Numbered from the stretch's first letter, positions 14,431-23,466 are shown. The stretch is 23,992 nucleotides of DNA from RGIG9115 sp045603225 (GCA_045603225.1 JAZULT010000095.1:1-23992), one strand, 5' to 3'. Program-made: numbers and translations. Notes: generated by a model from the letters alone, not told the origin.

Positions 14431-15257
14431 ATAAATTATTAAAAACAGCCCTTATCGCCGGCGGAGTTCTGACGGCGGTAAAGGGGCTTGATACAAGACT
14501 TGAAACGACATATTACACTGTTGAATCTCCGAATCTTCCCGAAGAATTTGATGGTTTTAAAATTGTGCATTTGTCTGATTATCATAATGACTCTGTCCCG
14601 AACCTTATAGAAGAGGTTCAGGGGCAGAAGCCTGATATTATTGTGTGCACGGGAGATATGGCGGACGACAAAGGGACATACGCTCCGGCGCTTAACCTTG
14701 TCGAACGTCTTCTTAATATTGCACCTGTTTTTATGGTAACAGGAAATCATGATTTATGGAGACATGATTTCGAAAAAATGCATGATGAAATGACATCGGC
14801 AGGTGCGAGGTTCTTAAGAAATGAGCGTGTATTCATAACTAAAGGTGAATCAAGAATCTCATTGCTTGGAATTGACGACCCGTTTGCGTGCGAGGAAAAG
14901 AAAATAAAGAAATACCTCAGAACCGAAGCGGAGAAGCTTTCCGAATATGACGGATATGAAATACTTTTATTCCACCGTGCAAATCTTCTTGATGAATTTT
15001 CTGATTATAGCTTTGACCTGATACTGTCAGGGCATATGCACGGAGGTCATGTGCGTATACCGGGAATTGGCGGCGTGGCGGCTCCGAGATCGTCTCTGAA
15101 CGGAGGAGAACGGCTTTTGTTTCCGCGATATTTTGGCGGAAGATTTAAAAACGGCAATACAGAAATGATAGTAAACCGCGGTCTCGGCAATCCGACCCCT
15201 ATCCCGAGACTGTTTAACAGACCTGAACTTGTGTCGATAACCCTACGTAAAATTTGA
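14427..15257 (+). CDS. Metallophosphoesterase, membrane-anchored (YkuE-like)
   Basis: A 276-residue calcineurin-like phosphoesterase with a two-metal active site. Visible motifs in order: HLSDYHN (residues about 50-56), CTGDMADD (about 76-83), TGNHDLW (about 107-113), LLFHRAN (about 183-189) and SGHMHGGHVRIPG (about 204-216). An N-terminal hydrophobic segment (LLKTALIAGGVLTAV, residues 4-18) probably anchors it, with the catalytic domain outside the membrane, as in the YaeI/YkuE group thought to act on lipid or envelope phosphates. ATG 14427 is chosen; a start at 14388 has no ribosome site. A weak extended -10 (TGTTACAAT, about 14370-14378) is the only promoter hint, so readthrough from the secreted-protein gene is likely. 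It lies between that gene and the pyrimidine operon. Family is firm; substrate unknown. Confidence 0.9.
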   Translation: MNKLLKTALIAGGVLTAVKGLDTRLETTYYTVESPNLPEEFDGFKIVHLSDYHNDSVPNLIEEVQGQKPDIIVCTGDMADDKGTYAPALNLVERLLNIAPVFMVTGNHDLWRHDFEKMHDEMTSAGARFLRNERVFITKGESRISLLGIDDPFACEEKKIKKYLRTEAEKLSEYDGYEILLFHRANLLDEFSDYSFDLILSGHMHGGHVRIPGIGGVAAPRSSLNGGERLLFPRYFGGRFKNGNTEMIVNRGLGNPTPIPRLFNRPELVSITLRKI

Positions 15258-15323
15258 ATGAATAAATATTTTTTTAAAACTGACTTTTATTTTGTATTAT
15301 TCGCATAATTTTATTAAAAATGC

Positions 15324-15352
15324 TTGACAAGAAGGTTACGGTGTGATAAAAT
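15324..15352 (+). promoter_or_regulatory. Sigma-A promoter of the pyrimidine operon
   Basis: TTGACA (15324-15329), 17-bp spacer, TAAAAT (15347-15352). The transcript would start near 15359 and run about 186 nt before pyrC. The stretch 15258-15323 upstream of it is AT-rich with no gene or clear terminator seen. Confidence 0.85.
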
Positions 15353-15387
15353 ATTTATCAGTTGAATAATCCGTTTGTTCGTTTATT

Positions 15388-15525
15388 CTTTAAAACGGTG
15401 CAGAGACACCGGCAAGAGTACCGACACAGTTGCAAGTGCTGTTTGCGCAGCGCTGTGTTTTGTTGTGCATACTTATACTTAATGTATACTGATTCATACT
15501 CTTGCGGATGCAAGAGTATTTTTTT
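15388..15525 (+). promoter_or_regulatory. PyrR-type attenuator leader of the pyr operon
   Basis: Three competing structures are visible. (1) A PyrR binding loop: lower stem CTTT/AGAG (15388-15391 with 15415-15418), purine-rich internal bulge AAAA / GCA, upper stem CGGTG/CACCG (15396-15400 with 15407-15411) and terminal hexaloop CAGAGA (15401-15406), the same hexaloop as in Bacillus pyr leaders. (2) An antiterminator: GCAAGAGTA (15412-15420) pairs with TACTCTTGC (15497-15505). (3) The terminator at 15496-15525. Binding of UMP-charged PyrR to (1) would hide 15412-15418, prevent (2) and allow (3), shutting off the operon. A further hairpin ACACAG/CTGTGT (15424-15429 with 15453-15458) lies in the middle. 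Known biology: PyrR attenuation in Firmicutes. The pyrR gene is not in the window. Confidence 0.85.
15496..15525 (+). terminator. Attenuator terminator of the pyr leader
   Basis: A perfect 10-bp stem (15496-15505 with 15510-15519), GGAT loop and a T7 tract (15519-15525), ending 19 nt before the pyrC start. Its right arm GCAAGAGTA is an exact repeat of 15412-15420, which is what makes the antiterminator possible. Confidence 0.92.
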
Positions 15526-15544
15526 AAAATTAATGGAGGGAATA

Positions 15545-16798
15545 ATGAGTTATCTTTTAAAAAACGCAAAAATATTTGACGGTAAGGATTTTCAAAACGG
15601 CGATGTTCTGGTTAATGAGAACAGTGCTTTATTTGGCGTTTTTGATAAATGTGACGGTATTGTTATTGATGCTTCCGAATATGTTGTTTTACCCGGTTTT
15701 GTTGATGTCCATGTACATTTTCGAGAGCCGGGTTTTTCATATAAAGAAACTGTTAAAAGCGGCTCTCTTGCAGCAGCGGCAGGCGGTTATACGGACGTAT
15801 GTACAATGCCGAATCTGAATCCCGTACCTGACAGTGTTGAAAGTCTGAAAGAGCAGACTGATATAATAGATAAGGATGCATGTATAAACGTTGTTCCGTT
15901 TGGTTCAATCACTGTAGGTGAAATGGGACAAGAGCTTGCAGATATGGCAGGCATGAAAGACTGCGTTGCCGGATATTCCGATGACGGACGCGGCGTTCAG
16001 AGTGCTGAAATGATGGAACGTGCCATGATTGAGGCAAAAAAACTTGATAAGGTTATATCCGCCCACTGCGAGGATAACAGCTTGCTTCACGGCGGTTATA
16101 TAAATGACGGTGAGTATGCAAAAACTCACCGTCACAGAGGCATTTCAAATGAAAGCGAATATAAGCCGATTATGCGTGATATTGAGCTTGTTAAGAAAAC
16201 AGGAGTTAAGTATCATGTTTGTCATATCTCGGCTGCTGAAAGTGCTGATGTGATAAGAAAAGCAAAGGCAGAAGGTGTTGACATAACCTGTGAGACGGGT
16301 CCTCATTACCTTGTTCTGTCTGACAGTTGTCTTGAAGAAGACGCAAGATTTAAAATGAATCCTCCGCTAAGAAGCGAGGCGGACAGGCTGGCTCTTGTGG
16401 AAGCTCTTAAGGACGGCACAATTGATATGATAGCAACAGACCATGCACCTCATTCCGATGATGAAAAATCAAGAGGACTTGAAAAAAGTGCGATGGGTGT
16501 TGTGGGACTTGAAACCGCTTTTTCTGTGATGTACACTTATTTTGTAAAGACGGGAATCATCACTATGGAAAAGCTTATGCAGCTTATGCATTACAAGCCG
16601 CTTGAAAGATTTGGTCTCAAATCAGAAATGAAGGACGGCAATTTTACAGTATTTAATCTTAACGAAAAATATACTGTCAATCCCGATGAATTCAATACAA
16701 AAGGCAGAGCAACGCCTTTTACGGGAATGGAACTTTTCGGAAGATGTGTTATGACTTTTTATAAGGGGGAATTAGTGTGGAAAACAAGCATGATGTAA
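15545..16798 (+). CDS. pyrC: Dihydroorotase
   Basis: Dihydroorotase closes carbamoyl-aspartate to dihydroorotate, step three of pyrimidine synthesis. The protein is 417 residues, amidohydrolase fold, of the longer type found in Gram-positives. Metal and catalytic motifs: DVHVHFREPG (54-63), YSDDGRG (144-150), SAHCED with H174, HVCHIS with H227, and ATDHAPHS with D299. NPPLRSE (272-278) is the substrate loop. GGAGG lies a few bases before ATG 15545; the frame remains open back to 15362 but that would translate the attenuator, so it is rejected. It heads the operon, regulated by the PyrR-type leader, and its last 22 bp overlap carA. Confidence 0.95.
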   Translation: MSYLLKNAKIFDGKDFQNGDVLVNENSALFGVFDKCDGIVIDASEYVVLPGFVDVHVHFREPGFSYKETVKSGSLAAAAGGYTDVCTMPNLNPVPDSVESLKEQTDIIDKDACINVVPFGSITVGEMGQELADMAGMKDCVAGYSDDGRGVQSAEMMERAMIEAKKLDKVISAHCEDNSLLHGGYINDGEYAKTHRHRGISNESEYKPIMRDIELVKKTGVKYHVCHISAAESADVIRKAKAEGVDITCETGPHYLVLSDSCLEEDARFKMNPPLRSEADRLALVEALKDGTIDMIATDHAPHSDDEKSRGLEKSAMGVVGLETAFSVMYTYFVKTGIITMEKLMQLMHYKPLERFGLKSEMKDGNFTVFNLNEKYTVNPDEFNTKGRATPFTGMELFGRCVMTFYKGELVWKTSMM

Positions 16799-17865
16799 AA
16801 ATTGTTCTTGAAAACGGAACAGAGTTCACCGGATTCAGCTTCGGTGCAAAATGCGAAAGAGTGAATGAATTGGTATTTGATACTTCAATGGTGGGATATC
16901 AGGAAATTATATCAGACCCGACATATACCAATCAAATGGTTGTAATGACTTATCCGCTGATAGGTAATTACGGTATCACAGATGATGATTTTGAAACAAA
17001 GAACCCGACAATCGGCGGACTTATTGTTCGTGAATATAACGATATGCCGAGTAATTTCAGAAGTACAAAAACTCTTGGCGAAGAGCTTGAGGAAAATGGA
17101 ATTCCCGGAATTTACGGTCTTGATACAAGAAAGCTTACAAGAATTATCCGTGACAACGGAACAGTAAAGGTACTTATATGCGATATAGATAAGCCGCTTG
17201 ATGAAGCACTTGAAATACTTAACAAAACAGAGATTCCGAAGGACTCAGTTGCAAGTGTCAGCTGTAAAAAACGTTGGTATTCAAGAACTTCAAATCATAA
17301 ATACAATGTTGTTGTAATTGACTGCGGTGTAAGATACAGCTTTATTAAAAATCTTAAAAAGTGCGGATGTAACGTTACTGTAGTACCATACAACACAACA
17401 GCTGAAGAAATTGATTTTATGAAGCCGGACGGAATATTTATTTCAAACGGACCGGGTAACCCTGAAGACGTTAAAGAGGTTGTTGAAACGGTTAAAGCTC
17501 TTAAGGGTAAATACCCTATGTTCGGAGCTTGTCTCGGTAATGAAATTCTCTGTCTTGCTTACGGTGGAAAGACATATAAGCTTAAGTTCGGTCATCGCGG
17601 TGGAAATCATCCTGTTAAGAATGTTAAAACAGAAGCTATTCAGATTGTATCACATAATCAGGGATATGCAGTTGACGAAGCTTCGCTTAAGAATACAGGA
17701 CTTGAAATAACACATATCAATGTACTTGACAAAACGGTTGAGGGTGTTGAGTGTGAAAAAGATAATGTGTTCGGTGTTGAGTTTATTCCGGACAGCTCTG
17801 TCGGAAATGACAATGATTCATATTTCTTCGATAAATTTGCAAGCATGATGAAGGGAGGCTGCTAA
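16777..17865 (+). CDS. carA: Carbamoyl-phosphate synthase small subunit, degenerate glutaminase site
   Basis: CarA normally hydrolyses glutamine and channels ammonia to CarB. The protein is 362 residues: N-terminal CarA-specific domain (1-150), then a class I glutamine amidotransferase domain (about 176-358). FISNGPGNPED (221-231), FGHRGGNHPVKN (271-282) and the nucleophile C252 in GACLGNE are present. But the rest of the active site has drifted from the usual pattern: QFHPE or QGHPE is EFIPD (335-339), so the catalytic His is Ile337 and the Glu is Asp339; CLGHQ is CLGNE; QNHG is HNQG (293-296). GTG 16777 follows AAGGGGG by 6 nt and overlaps pyrC by 22 bp; carB starts 1 nt after its stop. By sequence the enzyme may be poor in or unable to use glutamine, leaving ammonia as nitrogen source. 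It is otherwise full length and in frame. Confidence 0.93.
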   Translation: MENKHDVKIVLENGTEFTGFSFGAKCERVNELVFDTSMVGYQEIISDPTYTNQMVVMTYPLIGNYGITDDDFETKNPTIGGLIVREYNDMPSNFRSTKTLGEELEENGIPGIYGLDTRKLTRIIRDNGTVKVLICDIDKPLDEALEILNKTEIPKDSVASVSCKKRWYSRTSNHKYNVVVIDCGVRYSFIKNLKKCGCNVTVVPYNTTAEEIDFMKPDGIFISNGPGNPEDVKEVVETVKALKGKYPMFGACLGNEILCLAYGGKTYKLKFGHRGGNHPVKNVKTEAIQIVSHNQGYAVDEASLKNTGLEITHINVLDKTVEGVECEKDNVFGVEFIPDSSVGNDNDSYFFDKFASMMKGGC

Positions 17866-17866
17866 G

Positions 17867-20800
17867 ATGCCTAAAAGAAAAGACTTAAAGAAAATACTTG
17901 TAATCGGTTCGGGCCCTATCGTAATCGGTCAGGCGGCTGAGTTTGACTATGCAGGCACACAGGCATGTATAGCTCTTAAGGAAGAAGGGTATGAGGTTAT
18001 CCTCCTTAACTCAAACCCTGCAACAATTATGACAGATACAACTATTGCTGACAAGGTTTACATGGAGCCTCTTACACTTGAATATGCGGCAAAGGTTTTA
18101 AGATATGAACGTCCTGATGCTATCGTACCGGGTATCGGAGGTCAGACGGGACTTAATCTTGCAATGCAGCTTGATAAAAAAGGTGTACTCAATGAATGTC
18201 AGGTAGAGCTTCTCGGTACAAGCAGTGAAAGTATTGAGCGTGCAGAAGACAGAGAGCTTTTTAAAGAGCTTTGCGAAGAGCTGGGTGAACCTGTTATAGA
18301 ATCACGTATCACACACTCAATTGAAGAGGGTGTAAAGGCAGCTGAAGAAATCGGATATCCTGTTGTACTTCGTCCTGCATTCACACTTGGCGGAACAGGT
18401 GGCGGATTTGCTGATAATGAGTCAGAACTCAGAGAGATTATGAAAAATGCACTTCAGCTTTCGCCTGTTTCTCAGGTTCTTGTTGAAAAGAGTATTAAAG
18501 GATATAAGGAAATTGAATTTGAAGTAATGCGTGACAGCAAGGATACTGCAATCACTATATGTAGTATGGAAAATGTTGATCCTGTAGGTATTCATACAGG
18601 CGACTCAATAGTTGTTGCACCGAGCCAGACTCTTTCAAGTAAAGAATACAATATGCTCAGAGGTGCGGCACTCAGGATTATTCGCGCACTTAAGATTGAA
18701 GGCGGATGTAACGTTCAGTTTGCACTTGACCCTCAGTCATTTAAATATTATGTAATCGAGGTTAATCCGAGAGTATCACGTTCGTCAGCGCTTGCGTCAA
18801 AGGCAAGCGGGTTCCCGATTGCAAGAGTAACAGCTAAAATTGCTGTTGGTCTTACACTTGACGAAATACAGCTTGCAAATACTCCTGCATCTTTCGAACC
18901 GTCAATTGACTATGTCGTAACAAAGATGCCGAGATTCCCGTTTGATAAGTTTGCTCAGGCTTCGAATAAACTCAGTACACAGATGAAAGCGACAGGTGAG
19001 GTTATGTCAATCGGCAGAACCTTTGAAGAAAGCTTGCTTAAGGCTGTACGTTCGCTCGAAATCGGTGTGTGCCATACACATATGACAAAGTTTGACAAAG
19101 CTAATATGAGCATAGATGAGCTTCTTGATTATATCAAGGATGCTACTGATGACAGACTTTATGCTATAGCACAGCTTATGTGGCTTGGTGTAGACCACAG
19201 CAGAATCTGTAACATAACACAGATTGATATGTTCTTCCTTGACAAGATAAAGAACATAGTTGATTTTGAAAGAGTTCTTGAAGATAATATCGGAGATATT
19301 GAGCTTCTGTACAAAGCTAAGAAAATGGGCTTTTCAGACAAGTATATGGCACACCTCTGGAAGATGACAGAGATGGATATATACAAGCTTCGTGAAGCAA
19401 ATGATATGTTCCCTGTATATAAGATGATGGATACTTGTGCAAGTGAGTTTGACAGCTATGTACCGTATTTCTATTCAACATACGAGGATGAAAATGAATC
19501 ACCTGTAAGCGATAAGGAAAAGATTGTTGTTCTCGGTTCGGGTCCTATCCGTATTGGACAGGGTGTTGAGTTCGACTATTCAACAGTTCATGCCATTAAG
19601 ACAATTAAGGAATACGGCTACGAGGCTATTATTATAAACAATAATCCTGAAACTGTTTCAACTGACTATACAACAAGTGATAAGCTTTATTTTGAACCTC
19701 TCACAACAGAGGATGTTATGAATATACTTCATCTTGAAAATCCGATTGGTGTAATCACTTCACTCGGCGGACAAACTGCAATTAACCTTGCAGAACCGCT
19801 TATGAAGCATGGTGTAAAGATTATCGGTACCGATTTTGAAGGTATCGAAAGAGCAGAAAACAGAGACTCATTCGAAAAAATTATGACAGAGCTTCAGATT
19901 CCACAGCCTAAAGGACAAGCTGTTACAAATATCGAAGCAGGTGTTAAAGCTGCTGCTGAAATCGGATATCCTGTTCTTGTTCGTCCGAGCTATGTTCTCG
20001 GGGGACGTGCAATGCAGATAGTGTCTGATGAGGAAGGACTTCGCAAATACCTTAAAACAGCTGTTGAAATTGATGAGGATAAGCCTGTACTTGTTGATAA
20101 GTATGTGTCAGGAAAAGAGCTTGAAGTAGACGCAGTATGTGACGGGACAGACGTGTTTGTTCCGGGTATAATGGAGCATATAGAAAGAACAGGCGTTCAC
20201 TCAGGTGACAGTATAAGTGTATATCCGACATTCAGTGTATCACAGAAGGTTAAGGACACAATCCTTGACTATACAAAGAAGCTCGGTATAGGTATCGGAA
20301 TAGTAGGTCTTTATAATATTCAGTTTATTGTAGATAAAGATGAAAAGGTATATGTAATCGAAGTTAATCCGCGTTCTTCAAGAACTGTACCGTTCCTGTC
20401 AAAGGCAACTGGATATCAGCTTGCGGATATTGCAACCCTTGCGATTATGGGTAAAACACTTAAAGACCAGGGAATAACAGACCTTTATCCGAAGGAGAAG
20501 GAACGTTGGTATGTAAAAGCACCTGCATTCTCATTCTCAAAGCTCAGCGGTATCGATGCATATCTTTCGCCTGAAATGAAATCAACAGGTGAAGCAATCG
20601 GATATGATAAGAAGTTTACAAGAGCTCTTTATAAAGCACTTCAGGCGTCAGGCATGAACGTTGACAATTACGGAACAGTATTTGCCACAGTTGCAGATGA
20701 TGATAAGGAAGAAGCACTTCCGCTTATCAGACGTTTCTATAATCTCGGATTTAATATTGAAGCTACAAGAGGCACTGCAGAGTTCCTTAAGAAGCATAAT

Positions 20801-21052
20801 ATCAAGACAAGAATCCGTGAGAAAATCAGCACAGGTAATGAAGAAATTCTGGAAGCTATCAGAAAAGGCTACGTAAGCTACGTAATAAATACACGTGATC
20901 TTAACTCAGGAAACGAAAATGACGGTTACCAGATAAGAAGATGCGCTGTTGAAAATAACGTAACAATGTTTACGGCACTTGATACTGTCGGAGCTTTGCT
21001 TGATGTGTTGGAAGAGACGACGTTCTGCATTTCTACCATAGATGAAGATTAA
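17867..21052 (+). CDS. carB: Carbamoyl-phosphate synthase large subunit
   Basis: CarB makes carbamoyl phosphate from bicarbonate, ammonia and two ATP. The protein is 1061 residues, near the usual 1065-1075. Two homologous ATP-grasp halves are evident from paired motifs: VIGSGPIVIGQAAEFDYAGT (about 13-32) and VLGSGPIRIGQGVEFDYS (about 556-573), each followed by an NxNPxT segment and an EVNPRxSRSSA/EVNPRSSRTVP strand. The C-terminal 120 residues form the MGS-like allosteric domain (GFNIEATRGTAEFL, then NTRDL), where UMP and other effectors bind in family members. GGGAGG lies 8 nt before ATG 17867, inside the end of carA. Nothing is truncated; no degenerate ATP site was noticed. Its partner CarA has an eroded glutaminase centre. 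Confidence 0.97.
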   Translation: MPKRKDLKKILVIGSGPIVIGQAAEFDYAGTQACIALKEEGYEVILLNSNPATIMTDTTIADKVYMEPLTLEYAAKVLRYERPDAIVPGIGGQTGLNLAMQLDKKGVLNECQVELLGTSSESIERAEDRELFKELCEELGEPVIESRITHSIEEGVKAAEEIGYPVVLRPAFTLGGTGGGFADNESELREIMKNALQLSPVSQVLVEKSIKGYKEIEFEVMRDSKDTAITICSMENVDPVGIHTGDSIVVAPSQTLSSKEYNMLRGAALRIIRALKIEGGCNVQFALDPQSFKYYVIEVNPRVSRSSALASKASGFPIARVTAKIAVGLTLDEIQLANTPASFEPSIDYVVTKMPRFPFDKFAQASNKLSTQMKATGEVMSIGRTFEESLLKAVRSLEIGVCHTHMTKFDKANMSIDELLDYIKDATDDRLYAIAQLMWLGVDHSRICNITQIDMFFLDKIKNIVDFERVLEDNIGDIELLYKAKKMGFSDKYMAHLWKMTEMDIYKLREANDMFPVYKMMDTCASEFDSYVPYFYSTYEDENESPVSDKEKIVVLGSGPIRIGQGVEFDYSTVHAIKTIKEYGYEAIIINNNPETVSTDYTTSDKLYFEPLTTEDVMNILHLENPIGVITSLGGQTAINLAEPLMKHGVKIIGTDFEGIERAENRDSFEKIMTELQIPQPKGQAVTNIEAGVKAAAEIGYPVLVRPSYVLGGRAMQIVSDEEGLRKYLKTAVEIDEDKPVLVDKYVSGKELEVDAVCDGTDVFVPGIMEHIERTGVHSGDSISVYPTFSVSQKVKDTILDYTKKLGIGIGIVGLYNIQFIVDKDEKVYVIEVNPRSSRTVPFLSKATGYQLADIATLAIMGKTLKDQGITDLYPKEKERWYVKAPAFSFSKLSGIDAYLSPEMKSTGEAIGYDKKFTRALYKALQASGMNVDNYGTVFATVADDDKEEALPLIRRFYNLGFNIEATRGTAEFLKKHNIKTRIREKISTGNEEILEAIRKGYVSYVINTRDLNSGNENDGYQIRRCAVENNVTMFTALDTVGALLDVLEETTFCISTIDED

Positions 21053-21062
21053 GGAGAAATTT

Positions 21063-21785
21063 ATGAAAGTATCTGATTTTTCAATAATTTCAAATATAAA
21101 TATTGCAAAAGATGTTTACAAAATGATTTTAAAGGGAGATACCTCACATATCACCGCTCCGGGGCAATTTATAAATATTGCCCTGGAGGGTTCATATTTA
21201 AGACGTCCTATATCTGTGTGCGACTATGACAGCGAAACTGTTACAATCATTTATAAGGTTGTAGGCGGCGGAACGGAAAAAATGTCTGTTATGAAAGAAG
21301 GAGAATTTCTTGATGTCATGACAGGTCTCGGAAACGGATTTTCTGTTCAGAACTGCAACGGGAGAGCACTCCTTGTTGGCGGAGGTGTAGGTGTACCGCC
21401 TCTTTATAAGCTTGCAAAAGAGCTTGATAATCCGATAGTTGTTTTAGGCTTCAATTCTGCAGATGATGTATTTTATGTTGATGAGTTCAAAGAGCTTTCA
21501 GACAGTGTTCATGTATCTACAGCTGACGGAAGCATGGGTACAAAGGGATTTGTTACTGACGTTATAAAGGATTTGTCAGGATATGATTATACATATTCAT
21601 GCGGTCCCGAACCGATGCTCAAAGCACTTTACAATGCAGTTGAAGCTGACGGTGAATACAGTTTTGAGGAACGTATGGGATGCGGATTCGGTGCGTGCAT
21701 GGGATGCAGCTGTAAGACAAAATACGGTTATAAAAGAATTTGTAAGGACGGTCCTGTTCTTAAAAAGGAGGAAATCGTATGGTAA
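21063..21785 (+). CDS. pyrK: Dihydroorotate dehydrogenase electron transfer subunit
   Basis: PyrK carries electrons from PyrD to NAD+ in the class IB dihydroorotate dehydrogenase. The protein is 240 residues: FAD domain with RRPIS (47-51), NAD domain with GGGVGVPPLY (106-115) and SCGPEPML (179-186), and a C-terminal 2Fe-2S site with Cys 207, 212, 215 and 227 (MGCGFGACMGC...C). ATG 21063 has AGGAG 6 nt upstream; the longer frame to 21042 overlaps carB and is rejected. It overlaps pyrD by 7 bp, fitting the stoichiometric PyrD2K2 complex. Confidence 0.95.
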   Translation: MKVSDFSIISNINIAKDVYKMILKGDTSHITAPGQFINIALEGSYLRRPISVCDYDSETVTIIYKVVGGGTEKMSVMKEGEFLDVMTGLGNGFSVQNCNGRALLVGGGVGVPPLYKLAKELDNPIVVLGFNSADDVFYVDEFKELSDSVHVSTADGSMGTKGFVTDVIKDLSGYDYTYSCGPEPMLKALYNAVEADGEYSFEERMGCGFGACMGCSCKTKYGYKRICKDGPVLKKEEIVW

Positions 21786-22690
21786 ACACAAAAGTTAATC
21801 TTTGCGGTCTGGAGCTTGACAATCCTATTATTCCGGCAAGCGGAACGTTCGGTTACGGCTATGAATTTGCTGAAATTTATGATATAAATATGCTTGGAAG
21901 CTTTTCTTTCAAGGGTACTACAAAAGAACCGCGTTTCGGTAATCCCACTCCGAGAATCGCAGAGTGCGAAAGAGGTATGATTAACTCTGTCGGACTTCAG
22001 AATCCGGGTGTTGAAAAGGTAATAAGCGAAGAACTTCCGAAACTGAAAAAATGCTTCGATAAAAAAGTAGTTGCAAATGTAGGCGGTTTCTCAATTGATG
22101 AATACTGCTATTGTTGTGAAAAGCTTGACAAGGAAGAGCAGGTTGGAATTTTGGAGGTTAACATAAGCTGTCCGAATGTGCATAATGGGGGAATGAGTTT
22201 CGGTACAGTCCCTGAAAGTGCGTATGAAGTAACAAAGGCAGTAAAGGCTGTTACAAGCAAGCCTGTAATGATGAAGCTCAGTCCGAATGTTACGGATATA
22301 ACAGCAATTGCAAAAGCATGCGAAGAAGGCGGGGCTGACGGTATAAGCCTTATAAATACACTTCTTGGAATGAAGATAGATTTAAAATCAAGGAAGCCTG
22401 TTGTAGCAAATAAAATGGGCGGTTTTTCAGGCCCTGCAATACTTCCTGTTGCTGTGAGAATGGTATATCAGGTGTATGAAGCGGTTAATATTCCCATAAT
22501 GGGACTCGGAGGTGTGGCAAAGGCTGAGGATGTAATTGAAATGATGCTTGCCGGAGCTGCAGCTGTTCAGGTTGGTGCAGAAAACCTTGTAAATCCTTAT
22601 GTTTGTAAGGAGATTATAGAAAATCTGCCGAAGGTAATGGAAAAGTATGGAATAAGTAATTTATCCGATATAATCGGAAAAGCTCATTAA
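21779..22690 (+). CDS. pyrD: Dihydroorotate dehydrogenase B (NAD+), catalytic subunit
   Basis: PyrD oxidises dihydroorotate to orotate with FMN in the cytoplasm. The protein is 303 residues, class IB. Features: NPIIPASGTFG (15-25), FKGTT with K45, NSVGLQNPG (69-77), the active-site base C131 in EVNISCPN (127-134; class 1 enzymes use Cys, class 2 Ser), and the FMN phosphate site GLGGVAKAEDV and AAAVQVG near 240-270. AAAGGAGG lies just upstream, within the end of pyrK. Co-encoded PyrK makes it NAD+-linked, suited to an anaerobe with no quinone requirement. Confidence 0.96.
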   Translation: MVNTKVNLCGLELDNPIIPASGTFGYGYEFAEIYDINMLGSFSFKGTTKEPRFGNPTPRIAECERGMINSVGLQNPGVEKVISEELPKLKKCFDKKVVANVGGFSIDEYCYCCEKLDKEEQVGILEVNISCPNVHNGGMSFGTVPESAYEVTKAVKAVTSKPVMMKLSPNVTDITAIAKACEEGGADGISLINTLLGMKIDLKSRKPVVANKMGGFSGPAILPVAVRMVYQVYEAVNIPIMGLGGVAKAEDVIEMMLAGAAAVQVGAENLVNPYVCKEIIENLPKVMEKYGISNLSDIIGKAH

Positions 22691-22703
22691 GGAGAATGGA
22701 AAA

Positions 22704-23402
22704 ATGGGAAAAGATGTAATTATAGCTTGCGATTTCAGCAGCAGAGAACAGACAATTGAATTTCTTGATAAGTTCACAGACGTAAAGCCGTTTGTGAAAA
22801 TTGGCATGGAACTTTTTTATTCAGCAGGTGCTGATATGGTTCGAGAAATAAAGGCAAGAGGACATAAAATATTCTTAGACCTTAAGCTTTGTGATATTCC
22901 GAACACTGTTAAAAAATCAATGAAGGTATTGAGCGGCCTTGATGTTGATATGTGTAATCTCCATGCGTTTGGAACAAAAGCGATGATGGAAGCGGCAATA
23001 GAAGGGCTTACGCGTGAAGACGGTACAAGACCGATTCTTATTGCAGTAACACAGCTTACATCAACAAGTGAAGAACGTATGAGAGACGAGCTTCTTATAA
23101 ATGAACCTATTGATAAGGTTGTTATGCACTACGCAAAAAATGCATCGGAAGCTGGACTTGACGGTGTTGTATGTTCACCTCTTGAAGCGGCAAAGGTTCA
23201 CGAAGTGTGCGGAGCAGATTTTATGACGGTTACACCCGGAATCCGTTTTGCTGACGGAGATGTTGGCGATCAGGTAAGAATAACAACTCCTGCAAAAGCT
23301 AAGGAAATTGGTTCTGATTATATTGTTGTCGGGAGACCTATAACAGCGGCAGAAGACCCTGTTGCGGCTTATAAGAGAGTTGTTGCAGAATTTGTTGGTT
23401 AA
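22704..23402 (+). CDS. pyrF: Orotidine 5'-phosphate decarboxylase
   Basis: PyrF decarboxylates OMP to UMP, the last step of the pathway. The protein is 232 residues, type 1. The catalytic Asp-Lys-Asp array is in DLKLCDIPNT (59-68: D59, K61, D64), with ACDFSS (8-13) and VKIGMELFY (31-39) at the ribose site, TPGIRF near 178-183 and GRPIT at the phosphate site near 209-213. The usual His before the second Asp (LHDIPNT) is Cys here, a non-catalytic position. AAGGAG lies 9 nt before ATG 22704, 13 bp after pyrD. It is the last gene of the operon; pyrE does not follow. Confidence 0.96.
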   Translation: MGKDVIIACDFSSREQTIEFLDKFTDVKPFVKIGMELFYSAGADMVREIKARGHKIFLDLKLCDIPNTVKKSMKVLSGLDVDMCNLHAFGTKAMMEAAIEGLTREDGTRPILIAVTQLTSTSEERMRDELLINEPIDKVVMHYAKNASEAGLDGVVCSPLEAAKVHEVCGADFMTVTPGIRFADGDVGDQVRITTPAKAKEIGSDYIVVGRPITAAEDPVAAYKRVVAEFVG

Positions 23403-23439
23403 ACGACCAATACTAAAGGCTGATTTATAATTGATTTTT

Positions 23440-23466
23440 GGGGGTGTTGCGTTAAGCGATGCTCCC
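23440..23466 (+). terminator. Possible terminator after pyrF
   Basis: An 11-bp stem with several G-U pairs (23440-23450 with 23456-23466) and a 5-nt loop lies 37 nt past the pyrF stop. The following T tract is broken (TTTATTGTTG), so termination may be incomplete. Confidence 0.4.

Noticed and set aside
15362..15544. 61-residue N-terminal extension of pyrC
   Set aside because: It would translate the PyrR attenuator; the protein family starts at ATG 15545, which has GGAGG upstream.
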